Part shown: one piece after another, positions 24,501 through 37,116 of the stretch
Layout of the letters: each line of letters begins with the position of its first letter
How positions within the stretch are numbered: position 1 is the first letter of the stretch
Assembly (NCBI GenBank): GCA_006538405.1
Contig: BJKQ01000010.1
Span: forward strand, 744,001 to 808,000
DNA: 64,000 nucleotides
Reading direction: 5' to 3'
Source of the DNA: Hansfordia pulvinata
Taxonomy: Eukaryota; Ascomycota; Sordariomycetes; Xylariales
The notes under the pieces: generated by a model
Databases searched by the model: none
What the model was told of the DNA's origin: nothing
The model's input: only the letters and a program-made list of their open reading frames with translations
Made by a program: the position numbers and the translations under genes

Positions 24501-25012
24501 TCTGGTGTCGCCCGGCGTACTCTTGCCCTGGCCTGGCTAGCAATCCGGCGCGGCCCAAAATACGCGTAGCCCCGGGACGAGCCCTGCAGATGGTGGCGAA
24601 AAGCTTCGCCCACCACCACCAACTCTCTGGTTCGCGCGTGTGCGGCGGCCACCTCAGCCGTTCGGTCCGCCTGTCAACGTGCGCGGGTGGAGCCGCCCCG
24701 GGGATAGGATGACATGACACGTGCGCAGGGGCGGCGCGTCCGGCCTGCTCTCGGACTGGGTAGATAGGTAAGGGAGGAGAGGGCCTGTTGGCTGCTCACA
24801 GGGGAGTTGGACAGAATAGGATCCACGGACCTACGATGATGTGATAATAATAAACAAAACAACGTAAGGAATCCCCCCCTTCTACGAGGCGTGGCCACCG
24901 CCGCCGCGTCGTACTTCAGTCCAGCTGCTCGAGCGTGTCCAATGTCATGTTGATGAGTGCCCGTACACTAATCCGCCAGCTGGGCCGCGCGCCTGTATGG
25001 CAGGATCCCGCC

Positions 25013-25035
25013 GGGGGGGGGGGGGGGGGGGGGGG
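25013..25035. repeat. Poly(G) run, 23 nt
   Basis: Uninterrupted G run; same length as the one at 9598-9620. Confidence 0.93.
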
Positions 25036-25759
25036 TCATTGGCGTCGCTGGCGGCCGCGGTATCAAACATTGTCCTCTCCCTTCCCCCGGAGATCAGGCA
25101 AGGCGGCGGCGCGGGGCAACGCCCCGTAGACGAGTGGCGCGCAACATCTGGAAAGGCTGCGGCCGCCAAGCCCAGGCAAGGCTCTGTCCGGCTTGGCTTT
25201 CGGGGATGACAGCCCCGGAGAAGCCCGGGTCTTGCAAGAGCTATTGCCAGCTAGGGCGGCCGCTGAAGCGAACGCCCGCGAACGCGTAAGTCGCAGTCTT
25301 CTTTCGGGACGCGGGCTTGGCCGGCGCCGCCCCCCTTTCGAAGAGCTGCAGTTGCGCGGTACGGTCCTGGCGGTCATGGCCGGGTCGGATCGGTTGTTCG
25401 GTTTGAGTATCGAGGATCCAGGTGGTCGAGATGGCATACGGGACTTTCCTCTCCGTCCTTTTTTTTTTTTTTTGAGTTGGAGTTGCCATGCTCAGATGAT
25501 GTGCGCTGGAGCTGTCGTGATTTCTCTGATTGTCCAGCCCTCCGCCACGCAGGGAGAGGCCAAACCAAAGAACGAGAGACTCCAAACGATGGGCGTTGGT
25601 GGGGGCGAAGAGTGCGGCCAGCTGGGGGCGAACAGTGGGGCGGACAGCCGGACTGAGGCGAGGTCGCTTCGTGAGTCCAGAACGGGCATCATGAGAGCTT
25701 TCAAGAAGGGCAATCAGAGCAAAGAAAGCAGATGGCGCAGACGGCACGGCCGGAGATGA

Positions 25760-25765
25760 TATAAA
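25760..25765 (+). promoter_or_regulatory. TATA box of secreted-protein gene 1
   Basis: TATAAA 212 nt upstream of the ATG at 25977, followed by a C- and A-rich, G-poor leader. This spacing would give a 5' leader of roughly 180 nt. Confidence 0.6.
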
Positions 25766-25976
25766 GCAGCCCACGCCGCCGCTTGAGGACCAGAAAAAGA
25801 GTCCAGTCCAGTCCATCCGCAGCCACCAGCCATCACCGAGCAGCCTCAAAGCCACATCTTCCCGTCCCCCCCCTCGTCCCCCCGATAACAGCTGCCACTG
25901 CCAGTCGCCCGCGTCGATCCCCCAAGAAGAAAAACACACAGTACAACGACAACCGTGATCGTGACAGAGGCCCAGC

Positions 25977-27069
25977 ATGCACAGCACCGTCGTCGTCGCT
26001 CTCCTCTCCGTCCTCGCGGGGCAGGCCATAGCCCTGCCCGCCGGCGGAGAACCCAGCATCCTCTCGGCCCGCGAGCCCATCGGGGAGAGCAAGGCCGCCA
26101 AGAAGGACGACTCGGAGGTGGTGATTGGGTTCAAGTGGTTTAAGCAGGTAAGTGTGATGCCAAGTCTTTTGGGGGGAAGGGAAAATAAGCCACCCCCCCT
26201 CCTTCCTCTCGAGTCCCTATCCCCCTTTTCCCTACACCCACCGGCTCCACACAACAAGGGAGACAAGACTCAAAATACACCCCGCGTGCTTGCCCCCCAG
26301 AGAGATACCTCCGCTGATCTGAACCCCCCCTCTTCTCCAGTCGGCGGCCAAGAGGATGAACGAGGCGGGCAAGCCGGTCATCACCGGCGCCAAGACGTGC
26401 GGCACGGACGGCGTGTGCGACGGCACGCGGGCCTGGGGCGCGGGCCAGGACGTGTTCGGGATCCACCAGAGCCAGGAGCCCGGCCCCAGGCTGGCGAACC
26501 GGTTCGGCGGCTCCGACGGCGGCGCGGCGGGCGCGCTGGCCGACGGCTGGGTCCCCTGCGGCTTCACGGCCGTCAAGGCCAAGCTCGACGAGCTGGCGGT
26601 CGGCAACGTGCCGTCGAACCTGCAGGAGCCGCCGCCCGCGGGCCACCGGTTCCCGGCGCACCTGCGCGGCAAGGCGGACGACGAGCTCAGCGAGGAGGAG
26701 AGGGCGGAGAAGCAGAGGCTGCGCGAGGAGAGGCGGCCGCACATGGAGGCGCGGCGCCAGCAGGCCGAGGAGCTGATCAAGCAGATCTTCGAGGAAAAGT
26801 ACGGCTGGAAGGGAGGCGTCGTTGGGGGAAAGCCGTACGACGAGCAGCTGCGGTACGTCCCGGCCCGGTACATCTCGCCCGGGGACAAGCCCGAGATGCT
26901 GCGCCCGCCGATGGTCGCCTTCCCGCAGAAGGCGCTCGACAGCGCCGGCGTCAAGGCCTTCTGCTTCGAGACGCCGGACGCCATGCGCGCGGCCATGGGC
27001 GACGAGAACGCCAAGTTCGCCGCGCTGTACGAGGCCCGCCTCGAGTACGGCCTGGGCCTGAAGAAGTAG
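25977..27069 (+). CDS. Secreted protein of unknown function
   Basis: I do not recognise the family. Two exons, 25977-26147 and 26341-27069, phase 0 junction (CAG|GTAAGT ... CTCCAG|TCG), 299 residues. Residues 1-19 are a clear signal peptide (hydrophobic core VVVALLSVLAG, cleavage near IA|LP). A dibasic KK at 42-43 could be a processing site, but no clear Kex2 KR is present. Only three cysteines are visible after the signal peptide in the first half (KTCGTDGVC, VPCGF) and one near the end. The centre has a charged helical stretch (EEERAEKQRLREERRPHMEAR). No enzyme motif seen. Strong GC3 bias shows it is a real gene. It lies in gene-sparse DNA with a good TATA box, which would fit a regulated secreted or effector-like protein; that role is inference. 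Confidence 0.8.
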
Positions 27070-30000
27070 ATGGAAGAGAGAAAGCTGGAGCTGGCTCGTT
27101 GTTCAGGGGCGGCGGGAGAGCTGCTTGGGTGGTGAAATGCTTGCTCGGTGGCGTAGGATGGTCACGGTTCAGACAGGTTAGGTGGCCGACAGCTCCGGCA
27201 TCAGGGTAACCGGCGGTAATGACGCGTGGCCACGAATCCGGCGCTCTCGTTCATTATGGGTTATAGACGCATCGTATAGAAAGGGGGGGAAGGGAAAGGA
27301 CGGAGTTTGCTTGGGTACCTACTTTCACTCATAGGTTTTCTGATTTATCGATTCATTTTGTCTCCGTCGCACTCGGCCAATCCGATCTTGCGGTCGCCAT
27401 GGGCCCTTGGCTCGAGCGATCATGTCGTGGTATACCGGTGACATCCGCAAAGCACCTGGTACTACGAGTAGCAGTGTAGAACGGAGCATCCATCAGTCGG
27501 TCCAGCATGCCTGGAGTACCATTGTGACACCCTCTCCCGGTACCGCTGTGCCCGGACGCTCACCAAAGCTTCACGGAGTCGAGCAAGGCATCATCCTCAT
27601 CCTAGCGGGGCAGGAGGGGTGTTCTCGTGAAGCATCTGTTGCTGCTTGTTGCTCCCAGCGCCGTCGCTCACATCACTGGGTCTGAACATGTTGGAAGAGA
27701 AAGAGAGAGAGATAGAGAGCCCCAATTCAACTGAGCATTGACACCGTCACCATGTGATTGACGTGGCTCTTTTCCTTTTCTGGTTAAGCATGTCCGACTT
27801 ACACACGAGGCTTCATAAGAGGTGAGGGAAGCCGCCAGTGCAGTGAGGGACGCGAGACGCCTCAACGTCGATGGCGGTTTGCAGTTTGCTCTTGGAGCGT
27901 GGGATCGATTCTAAGACCGGCCATCTCCGTGTCCACACCCAGAAGACCAGCACGGCGGGGTCCGGGGGAGCAATAGTTGGTTGACTGTCGTGCACTCACC
28001 TTGGCCGTCCCGTGTGTCGGCGATTGCCGTCGTCAACAACGCAATACATACCAGGCTACAACACCTTTGATAGCATCGTGGATAGTCTGGTAGGCAAGTA
28101 GGTACTCAAGAGACAAGGCGCCAGAAGCACTGACCACCTTTGAGGACATCTTCGGGTGCCCCATCGAGGGGCCGGTGGCTGCTGGTGCCCATCTTCTTTC
28201 CTGGCGATGTCAGAAACGAGCCCAAAGATATGAGTTGGCAGCTTGAAGAATGGTGGGCGGCTTCTGATCTCCGGGTGGTCACTGGCGACCGGACCCAGGG
28301 ACCTTGCCTTTCCACCCCTGTGCCCGTCCTGGGAAGAACTTATAAGTCAACAACACATCGAGACAGCGTGTCTTTTCAAGTCGTGTTCTGAAGATGGCAG
28401 GTAGATGCGCGAGCGGTTGAGAAGGAAAGAAGGAAAACAAGAACAAAAGCGGAAACAGACAACGCCCAGATCAGGCGTCCGCCAAAGCAGAGGGTTCGCG
28501 GCCAAGTGCTCCGCGCAGCAGCCCAGACCGAGGCCAGATGCCCGCACAGCACGCGTGAGCTGCCAGTGTCCACCGTCAGCACTCGTATCATCATCATCAG
28601 TACCGATGCCGGCCTCTGCTCTGGTTCGACGTCGGGGATGAGGCGAAGAGAAGGGATCTGTGGCGCTGTCGGAGTCGGCCGGACACGGCGAGGAGGTGCA
28701 TTGGCGAATTTGGCGCCCTTTTCGACGCCGTCCCTCGCTCGGGCCTGGCGCCACGCAGCTACGTCGGGGCTGTAGCAATGGCTTCTCGAAGGCCTCTTGA
28801 CTTACGTGACAGTCGTGACAATAAATAGACTCGATCCAGATCGAAAGACCCGATAGGGCAAGGCCCGGCAAAGTCGACCAGCCGCGTCTCAACAGGAGGG
28901 CGAGTCCTGGCTGGCGCTGGTCAGGTCAAAGAGATACACAGAGAGAGAGAGAGGCAAGATGACGGATCGCCTACCTAACTTGGTCACTACCAGCCTTGCC
29001 CCACGAGCATGTAGAATGCCAACTAAGGTATGTAGTGACTATACAGGCAGCAGACGGCAGAGCCGTGGCTCGGACTCTATTCATGGAAAGATTTCCCTGT
29101 CCGGTAGTCTGAGCTCCTGGTGGATGAATCACCTCTGCGGGTCTCGCTGGCCCAACTTGGTGGAATAGCCGCTTTCAGAGCCGGGCCCAGGATGTGGCCG
29201 CCCCTACTTTTTTCCTTTCTTATTAGCCCAGGCTCGCCGTTAGGTCCCCGGAGCTTGCCGTTGGCGACAGACCGCAAGACGGTGTGTTGCCAGCCCGACG
29301 ATCGGAGGGGAAAAGTGCTCGTATGCGCTGACAACCTGCTTGCTTGCCTACCCACTGCGCCGCCTGCAAGCACTGGTAGAGGCACCCAGACGAGCACGAG
29401 GCGGAGTGCCTACTCCCACGTCCCTGCAACCCATCCAGACTACGAGTCCCCAATGCTCGCTCTGCCCCAGGTCCCACGTGTCGACGCGCCCTGCGAGTAG
29501 GAAGGCCCCCAAGATGAGGAAGACGAGGACAGGGCGGAGTCGCGAGCGAGCAGAGCCCCCAAGACCTGCAGCAACCAAGAGCTGAGACCCGGACCCCCGG
29601 GCTGCCGTCCACTGTGAGTCCGGCGAGGCATTCGAGCTCTCGAGGACGCCAGTGGCGTCTAGCGGCGGGAGTCGGGGTGTGTCTATGTGTGTGTGTAAGG
29701 CTGGAGCGCGCACCTCGGTCGGTTAGCCGCGTCGCAGAGACATCCAGCCCTCCATCCTTTTCACAACTAGTCAGCCGCGGTATCTCGCCCGCCCAAGGCC
29801 CGCGCGGAACTCGCCCGAGACTCGCCCGAGACTCGCTTCTCCAGTCGTCCCCAGGCGCGAGTAGGAAAACTTGGCCACTCACCCGTTCCCTGCTCCCCGA
29901 TCCACTGGCAGCGGCGAGGCAAGCGGATCGGATTCTGATCGGCTCCCTTGGACGGTCACGTCGCCGTGTCCGCCAAAGGAGAGGGAGGGGGGTTCGGCCG

Positions 30001-32412
30001 AGTCCCGCTGCACCAGGCAACAAGTCGAGCAACAGAGATTACGCGTTGGATGACTCAGGTATCGCCCGGAGCGGGTCCGGGGGGTGAGTAACGCAGAAGC
30101 ACGTGGAAGCCTTGGTAGTGGCAAGCCGGAACTGGAAGAAACTAAAGTAGTCAGTTGGGCGGCGCCTTGCGAGCCAGGCGTCGATACGGTAATAGGACAG
30201 CTTGTTCAAGCCTTATAAGGCAACAGTTACGGTCTAAACAGCACGGGTAGCCAGGGTATGCCTTATGGCGCCTTCAACAACTTCCATTCCAAGTTAAGAA
30301 CGCCTCTCTATCTTTCTATCCCTCTTTCTCTCTCCCTCCTCGAGAACCTTCAGCCACCGCGGCCTCCACTTCACGAGAAGGCAAAATCCCTCGAGGGTGG
30401 AAGCGCTTGCACCATAGAGGCTTAACCCCGGCAAGGCGAGACTATACTTGTCATCACGTCCCAAAGAGGCAGCCAGCTACTACGGAATAGGCACGCGGGC
30501 GTTATCCATGCTTAGTCGTCCCTTGGATAAGCAGAGGCGGGACTGTGGGGGCCCTGGTGAGTCTGCTACCATCACTCATAGGCCTCGAAAGAGGAAAGAG
30601 GAATAAAAGAGAAAAGAGCCCGACGGCGGGATCGCCACCAGCAAGCGGAGCCCGACTCGGGGGGGCGGGGGGTAGTAAAGGGGCTGCCGTTGGTCTGCTC
30701 GTCGGCACCTCAGGGGAAGTCCTTTTGTTAGTTGCAATCAGCACGCCCAGTATATGGCGATATGTCCAAAGCCGGCGCGCACTTTGCAGAGTCCAAGCTC
30801 AGTCGAGAAAAGAGCCACAGTGTGACTTGTCCAGCGTCCACCACACATACTCTTTCTCCTTCTTATCTCTGAGTAAAGCAAGGCAGATGGCCACTGCGCG
30901 TGGCTATAATCGCCTGGATCCTATTCCTAAGTCTGGGAACTGAAGTAAGAGCTCTTAGGCTTTAGCAGTGCACCCGGTGGCCTCCTCTCAACAGCCACGC
31001 CGCCGCCCGGGCCCTAAAGAGCCAGGCTGCTGGTCTGGTGACTCTAAGCACTTATCACACCCTCACAGCTCCAGGCTCCCGCCGTCTGCGGGTTGCCCCC
31101 TTTGAGGGGACTATGTCGGGGACTCGTATGGTAGTACACGGTACAGCTTTGCGTGCTCCCGTTTTAGAATATTCCCACGCCGAGCCAGCCAGCCAGCCAG
31201 CCAGACAGGCGCACGCAAACTATTGATTCCCTGGGTACAGTAAAGAAGACTTTCACAAACGCAGCCCCACGAAGCCGGCACTCAGTCCCGATAAGCCGCG
31301 AGCTGAGGGCTTGTGCGGCGGTGGGACGTTATCTGTGCCCAAGAACCATGTCTCGAAGCCGGCCCTGGTCTGCCTGCCGCTCGACGTCCAGCCGCATCGC
31401 GAATTTACGCTCGAGGCAGTGCGGCCAAACGTGCGCAGAAGTGTCCACAACACCGCCCAGCAGCACTACAGAATCCCGTCAGGGCGCGCCCAGCGGCAGC
31501 GATAGTGGTGGTGGTAATAGTGGCCATGCTTATTACCCAAAGAGAGTCTCGAGGTTGCCACGTGGGAACAAACTCGACTCAAGACCAGGACTTTTTTTCG
31601 CCCCGCCGCGTCGTCGGCCAGATTCTCTAACTAACCTTCAGCATACCACCGTCTATGATTAGAAGGCTCGTATTCTCCTGGTTCGCCCGTGAGAGGCACC
31701 AACGTCTAAAAGCGCCTTTGAACCGCTCGAGAAATCGGCCAGCAAACGGGGTGGGGGTGGGTGGGAGGAGGCGAAACCCCCATCGCCAGGCGGCTCCACG
31801 GCAGGAACCAGTGGCAGAACCGACAAAGGCTAACTAAGCATCTTCGCCACCGACTTTCAAGGCTTCTGTGCCGGTACGCCTGACACCTGGGGGGCCCGCG
31901 GGCGAGCAGCCTTCACAGGAGTGACAGCATTTCCCGATGCGTGTTTCGGGGTCCGCGAGGTGTTTCCCACACACACACCCACCCCCCTTGAATCAAGTCA
32001 AGGGCGACAACTCGACGCTGTCGCCATTGGGAGCCCCGATGCACAACAACGCCCCCTCCTGGCTCTTATAGACGTGGATGGCGGACGGCGAACTCGAGCA
32101 TGTCCACCGACCCCGTCCCCGTTCCCCGGCCCCGTAGCGTGCGTGGGGTGCGCGGCATCGACCAGCATGGCGTGCCAGATAGTCCTGACGGGCCAACATA
32201 TAAGAGAGGCAGGACCGGCGCGCGTCATGTCAGTGTGTTCATATCCCAGCTCACGCTCTGACAGCCCTCTTCCTTGTATCACAGTAAGACAGGGCGGCTA
32301 TAGAACCTTCTCCCCTTTCATCAAAGGGAAGATCAGGTTGCCTCCTCTGGGGCCTGGGCCAAACTGAAGAGAGAAAAAGAAGAAGAAGAAGGAGAAAAGA
32401 AAAAACGGAACG
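27070..32412. other. Gene-free stretch, 5.3 kb, between two secreted-protein genes
   Basis: No reading frame with coding bias. Short tandem ACTCGCCCGAG copies occur near 29812-29835 and GCCA repeats near 31185-31203. About 30190-31000 has somewhat different composition, with TATAAGG and a CT-rich tract, and might be an old repeat remnant, but I could not identify terminal repeats. A TACGAGTA octamer lies at 27463. Confidence 0.55.
32199..32205 (+). promoter_or_regulatory. TATA-like box of secreted-protein gene 2
   Basis: TATAAGA 214 nt upstream of the ATG at 32413, nearly the same spacing as the TATA box of the other large secreted-protein gene. Confidence 0.45.
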
Positions 32413-34046
32413 ATGTTCAAACTCACAACCCTCCTCATCGGCCTCGCCCTCCTGTCGGCCTGCGCGTCATGCCTGCCCAGCCCCCCGGCCCCGGCCCCGG
32501 CCCAGGAAGGGTCCAACCCCGCCGACACCGACATCGCGAGCCGGGGCCTCCTCGGCTTAGGAGGACACACCAAGCGGGCGGCCGTGCTCTTCACCGACGC
32601 CAAGACGGACGACAAGCTGCTCGTCGCCATGCTGATGCGCATGCAGATGGGCGGGGGGGCCGCCACGAGCAAAAGAGGCGATGGTGATAGTGGTGAGTAC
32701 GACTACGACGCGGTGTACCCCGTCATCACGGGCGTCAAGGACGCCGACGGCGGGGCCAAGCACATGTACGGCTTCATGAAGCGCATGGCCGCCAAGCACG
32801 GGTGGGACGCGGCCGACTTCACGGGCCAGGACCGCCTGCGCATCCGGTCCGGGCCGACCCCCTTCTGGAACCCGGAGGGGCTCGGCAAGGCCGCGGTGCC
32901 GCACGAGACATTCTGGAAAACGCCCGTCAAGGACAGCGAGGGCGACGACGGGCCCCCGCCGGGCGGGGTGGAGAAGTACAAGCAGAACGCGGTGGTCAAG
33001 GAGCTCAACGGCGACTTCGACAGCGTCGACGTGTACCAGATCGCGCCGGCGCCCAAGGACACGGTGCTGGGGCTATTCAAGGGGCTGCACGAGGGCAAGG
33101 CGCGCGCGTACTTCCAGCTCGTCGGGTACAACTCGCGGCAGGCGACCACGGGGCAGGCGGACCCGGACGCGTGGCCGTTCATGCGGGACCTGCAGGAGCA
33201 CATCCACGAGCGGCACAAGGACGCGCTGGTGTACTACACGAGCAACGCAGGGTCGTTCAACGAGGCCAAGGGAGTCGCGACCGAGGCGGCCGCCGAGAAG
33301 GAGGCCAAGGAGACGGCGGCCAAGGGCGGCGAGGACCTCAAGGAGTCGCAGTCCCAGAGCGTCGCGGCGACGTGGGTGCCGACCGCCGACCTGCTCCTGG
33401 CCGAGAAGGACCCCTTCTGGACGGGCAAGGTCAAGTACGCGAGCGCCGCGGCCGACGAGGCGCTGCGCAAGGAGCTCGACGCCGCCGTCGAGAAGGGGAA
33501 GGGGGACCTGACCGACTACGTGCACGCGGCGCGCAAGGCCGACACCGACGCCGGCATGGAGGCCCGCAACCTGCTGCACCGCGTGGTCCTGTCCGCCGTC
33601 AAGAACCAAGACGATTGCGCGTCGCACGAAGACCGAGGGGCCTACGTGAAGCGCGACTGCGACAAGCTCAAATCCACGCTCGGCCCGCCCTCGCCCCGGA
33701 CGCCCCCAAGGGCATCACCATCGAGCTGGGCGACGCCAACCTGGCCGCGCTGATGCTGGCCAAGCTGTTCGGCGGCGCCTGGCCCCGCGGGGTGGCGCCG
33801 CAGAACGTCGTCTTCTCCAGGGGGAACCCGCCCGACATGTACCGCTATCGCCACGCACCGGACCCCATCGAGGACGAGAAGCAGGACCCGCGTCCGGTTC
33901 CCGACCCGATTCACAAGGACAAGATGCTCAACAACCTCTGGCGCGGCGACGCGATCGAGGACAACGAAAGCCAGGGCCTGGGCATCTATGGCGCGACCAC
34001 CGCCATCTGCAGGAACCAAATCAACCGCATCCTGAACGTCTCCTAG
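32413..34046 (+). CDS. Secreted protein of unknown function, frame interrupted once
   Basis: Family not recognised. Signal peptide at residues 1-20 (LLIGLALLSACAS), then a Pro/Ala-rich propeptide ending in a Kex2-type KR at 54-55 (GGHTKR|AAV). The mature part is long and charged. It has a lysine/glutamate/alanine helix around residue 300 and a cysteine pair near the C-terminal third (DDC, RDC). No catalytic motif seen. The frame breaks at the C3 run 33684-33686: one extra C gives a continuous 544-residue protein (STLGPALAPDAPKGITIELG across the join). Otherwise a stop follows at 33753 in sequence of poor bias. A 65-nt intron (33646-33710) could also restore frame, but it would remove well-biased codons. 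The Kex2 site and TATA box resemble those of the small secreted gene at 48112. Confidence 0.75.
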
Positions 34047-35038
34047 GGGGGGCAACGAAAGCGTGCGGCGTGACATGCCTTCGCCTGGTAAGAAGGCTCT
34101 GCTCATGCTCTGTCTCTTTTGTCGTTAGATGCGAGCAGGCAGGAGAGCATAAAATAAGGCCGCGCGGTAAGGGGAAGTACGCACGTGCCATGTAGGTGCG
34201 GATGCAGAGAGAGGCGGGTCACCGGGAGCTGGCTTGGTCAGAGATGTCCACCTGATCTGCCTGTGACCTGTTAGACATGGGCAGGATCTTCCTTGAGGAT
34301 AGGTTCCTAGTGTTTTAGACGAATAGACCACAGTGGATGCAAGGACCATCTTAGTTGAAAGAGCTCTTGCTTACAGAGTGCTCACCGTACCCATGAGCAC
34401 GTGGATCACGCATTGGTGCTCTGGACCCCGACCACATCATAGAATCGATGCTGATTGACTGACAAAGACGCATATGGGCTGACGAGGATGATTTGACAGA
34501 CGGCGTATTGCCTGCTGGCCACGCCGAACAGTGGAAGTCGGTCAACCTTGCCTACCAGAATAGGCTCGAACCGCTCGGCCGGCCGACAACTGAATCAAGG
34601 GAGACTGATGGACCAGGGACAAAGGGAGTCCTCCAGTCTCTCCAGGGCAGGACTGAACGCTGGGAAGGCACGACTGTCATGGGGGTATTCATGTCTATTA
34701 GGACCACATGGAGTCCGACTGTGGCCCTCCTGTCCTGGTCATCATCACCACATTTGCTCCCATCATCATCCTTACCCACGAGCCCTTGGTATGTCAGTTC
34801 AACCCAAGGCAACGAATCACACAGACCAGCGCTCATCATCACATCAGTACAACCTGCCCTCTCCTGTACACACTGTTTTATACATATTTAGGTTAACAGG
34901 CATCCCTATGATACAAGATATGGCTTCGCAAACAGCCCCTCCTCCTTGGCCGTCTCCGCCCGCCCCGGCCAGGCTAAAGCGAGCTCAAATGCGTCCTGCC
35001 CGCCCGATCGCGACCGCCAGGACAGAGCCCGGACCCTT
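34047..35038. other. Convergent intergenic, 1.0 kb
   Basis: Between the stops of the secreted-protein gene and the uS2m gene. No gene or structured repeat seen. Confidence 0.6.
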
Positions 35039-36391
35039 CTAAAGCAGCGAAGCGTCTTTGGCAGCCTCGGCAGCCTCGGCGGACATGCCCGCGGCGGCCT
35101 CGTTTTCGGCGGCCTTGAGCGCGGCAGCCGCGGCCTCTTCCTCGGCATCCCGAGTCTTGTTTCTCTGGAAATGCCAGATGTTCTTAGGTGTTATCCACTC
35201 GATCTTGCCCACCCTAGCGTCCGCGAGACGACGGTGGTGGCCGAGCTCACCGGCACGGCCGAGGACGCTGGCAATGAGGGAGACGCAGCGCAGACTGCGG
35301 TCGGCAGGTTAGCTGGGAGCCGCGAGGAGCATACTGGAACGGGGCCGGGGCCGGAGCAGAGACGTACCTGTCATCGTTGGCGGGGATGTTGTAGGTGGAC
35401 AGGGAAGGCTCGGTGTCGGTGTCGAGCACGCTAATGGTGGGGATCTTGGTGAGGGCACACTCGCGCAGCAGGGGGTAGTTCTCCTGGGGGTTCAGGCAGA
35501 CGACGAGGTCCGGGACCAAGGGCCTCGAGTTCACAATGTGCGTGTAGTATCCCTTGACCCTTCGGTCGTGCTGGTCGACTATCTTGGTGGGCAGGCCGCG
35601 CAACATGACGCTGGCGTTGGTGATGGACCCGGGGGTCCATTTGGTGAAGAGATGGCAGCCCTGGGCCATCTTGGCAGCTCGCGTGACGATCTCGGTGTGG
35701 CCGCGTCGGGTGCCGACAAAGAGGATGAGGCCGGCGCGGTAGGCGATGTCCTCGACGAGGCGGGCCGCCCGGCGCAGATGGGCGGCCGTCTCCTCCAGCG
35801 AGATGATGTGCGTGTTCTGGCGGATGCCGTGGATGTAGCGGGCGTTGGCCGGGTTCCACAGGCTGGTGTGGTGGCCCATGTGCGCCTGCGACGCCATGAG
35901 CAGCTCCAGCGTGATGTCCTTGGGGCCGGGCGGGTTGACCCAGATGTCCTTGGGCTCGTAGGTGCGCTCGACTGTGGTGCCCACGCGGCTGAGGGCCTTG
36001 CGCGCGCCCTTCTTCGTTGCGTGGTCGGCCGCGGTCGTGTCGGCCGGGGTCGCCTTCTTGTCCTTGCGTGCGGGGGCGCGTATTCTCGCGCTGTCGAAGA
36101 TGGACGGGCGGGGCGAGTCTGTCGTGGTTACTTCGGCGGACTGAGCCGCGGTGGTGGAGAGGCCGCGATGCCAGCCGGTAGCCGTGGCCGAGGCGGTCGT
36201 TGCTGGTGCTCGGGTCGCCGTCGCCAGGGCTCTGCAGCCTGTGACCGTCCCATGTTAGCATTCATTCTTGATCTCAGTCCACGGAAGAAGGGCGGACGTG
36301 AAAACGGAGCGCTGAACACGGCTGCCCGTTGCGTAGAGGGCGGGAGGCAGCATCACGTACCCTGGCGAATGCCCATCTCCCGGACAATCAT
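35039..36391 (-). CDS. MRP4: Mitochondrial small-subunit ribosomal protein uS2m (MRP4)
   Basis: Component of the mitoribosomal 37S subunit. Exons 36391-36361, 36238-35368 and 35294-35039; introns of 122 and 73 nt, phases 1 and 2; 385 residues (yeast Mrp4 about 394). The first about 90 residues are rich in R, A, T and S with few acidic residues, as a mitochondrial presequence. S2 domain marks: LLMASQAHMGHHTSLWNP, YIHGIRQNTHIISLEET, ILFVGTRRGH, WTPGSITN, LVVCLNPQENYPLLRECALTKIPTISVLDTD and NDDSLRCVSLIASVLGRAG. The tail is an Ala/Glu-rich helix of about 40 residues. The first coding exon has only 31 nt. Frame is clean. Confidence 0.95.
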
Positions 36392-37116
36392 GGTGGGAGA
36401 GGCTGCGCTGGTAGACAGAGAGGCGCGGGCTTCGGTGTCGAACGGCAAGACGCGGAGGAACGCGACAAGACGGGGTGAGAGAAGGGGTGCGCAAGTCGTG
36501 AATTGGGTCAGCCGGCCGCCTGGCGTTGAACCAGACGTTGAAGAGACAGCGGGTGCCAGGAGCGACGACGTACTTTTTTCCAGGGCCAGAGGCGCACTTG
36601 GGTCAGACCGACCGCGGGAAGCGGGCCCGCATTTTGGTTTTCCGACGGTCTGATTGGCTGGCAGAGCTCAGGAGGTCCTCGGTCCAATCACGTCGCGCAT
36701 TGCTCGCAAGGTACCTGTAGGACCAGGCGCGTTCCTCGTAGACCCAGAACCTCGAGAGACTTGCGCCAGTACCTGCAGGTCCACCCACACCGCGTCGCTG
36801 ACATGTACTGTGCCCGTAGTTGAAGCGACCATGAATGTGCCTCACCTGCACTACAGAGACCTTTACCTAAGGCAGCCTCATTTTCGTGTTCCTCATGCTG
36901 CACGACCTGGATCAGTATCGGCAATGCATTGCAGCGCACACGAAAAGTGGCGCCTTCGCTCTGGTTCAACAGTGGAAGACGCCCATCCCACTCAGCTGGG
37001 CGTGAATTGGAACAATGGCAACCTCTATGTATATTCTAGTACACACTATGTACGAGTACGCCTTACATTACGCTTCACACAAACACGGCCATTGGAACAC
37101 TCGACGGCTGAAGGCT
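36392..37116. other. uS2m promoter region, 0.7 kb
   Basis: Upstream region of the uS2m gene and downstream region of the CBS/PB1 gene, which are in tandem. Contains a TACGAGTA octamer at 37051-37058. No gene seen. Confidence 0.6.

Larger units (their letters stand above)
21516..25976. other. Intergenic, 4.5 kb, no gene seen
   Basis: No coding frame recognised. Contains TACC/GGTA tracts near 22325-22341, TACTCGTA-type octamers at 24217 and 24473, a 12-G run at 24059, a 23-G run (25013-25035) and a 15-T run (25459-25473). The right end is the promoter of the secreted-protein gene at 25977. Confidence 0.6.

Noticed and set aside
29223..30032. 269-codon open frame, minus strand
   Set aside because: Random composition and no family resemblance; the other five frames look no worse.
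30190..31000. Solo LTR or degenerate retroelement
   Set aside because: Some composition change and a TATAAGG, but no terminal repeats, target duplication or coding remnant that I could find.
33646..33710. 65-nt intron in secreted-protein gene 2
   Set aside because: Would restore frame but removes well-biased codons, lacks a clear branch site, and the one-missing-C explanation matches the other genes.
36525..36545. Second T-arm-like sequence on the minus strand
   Set aside because: The 7 bases after it have no partner 65-75 nt upstream, and no A-box.
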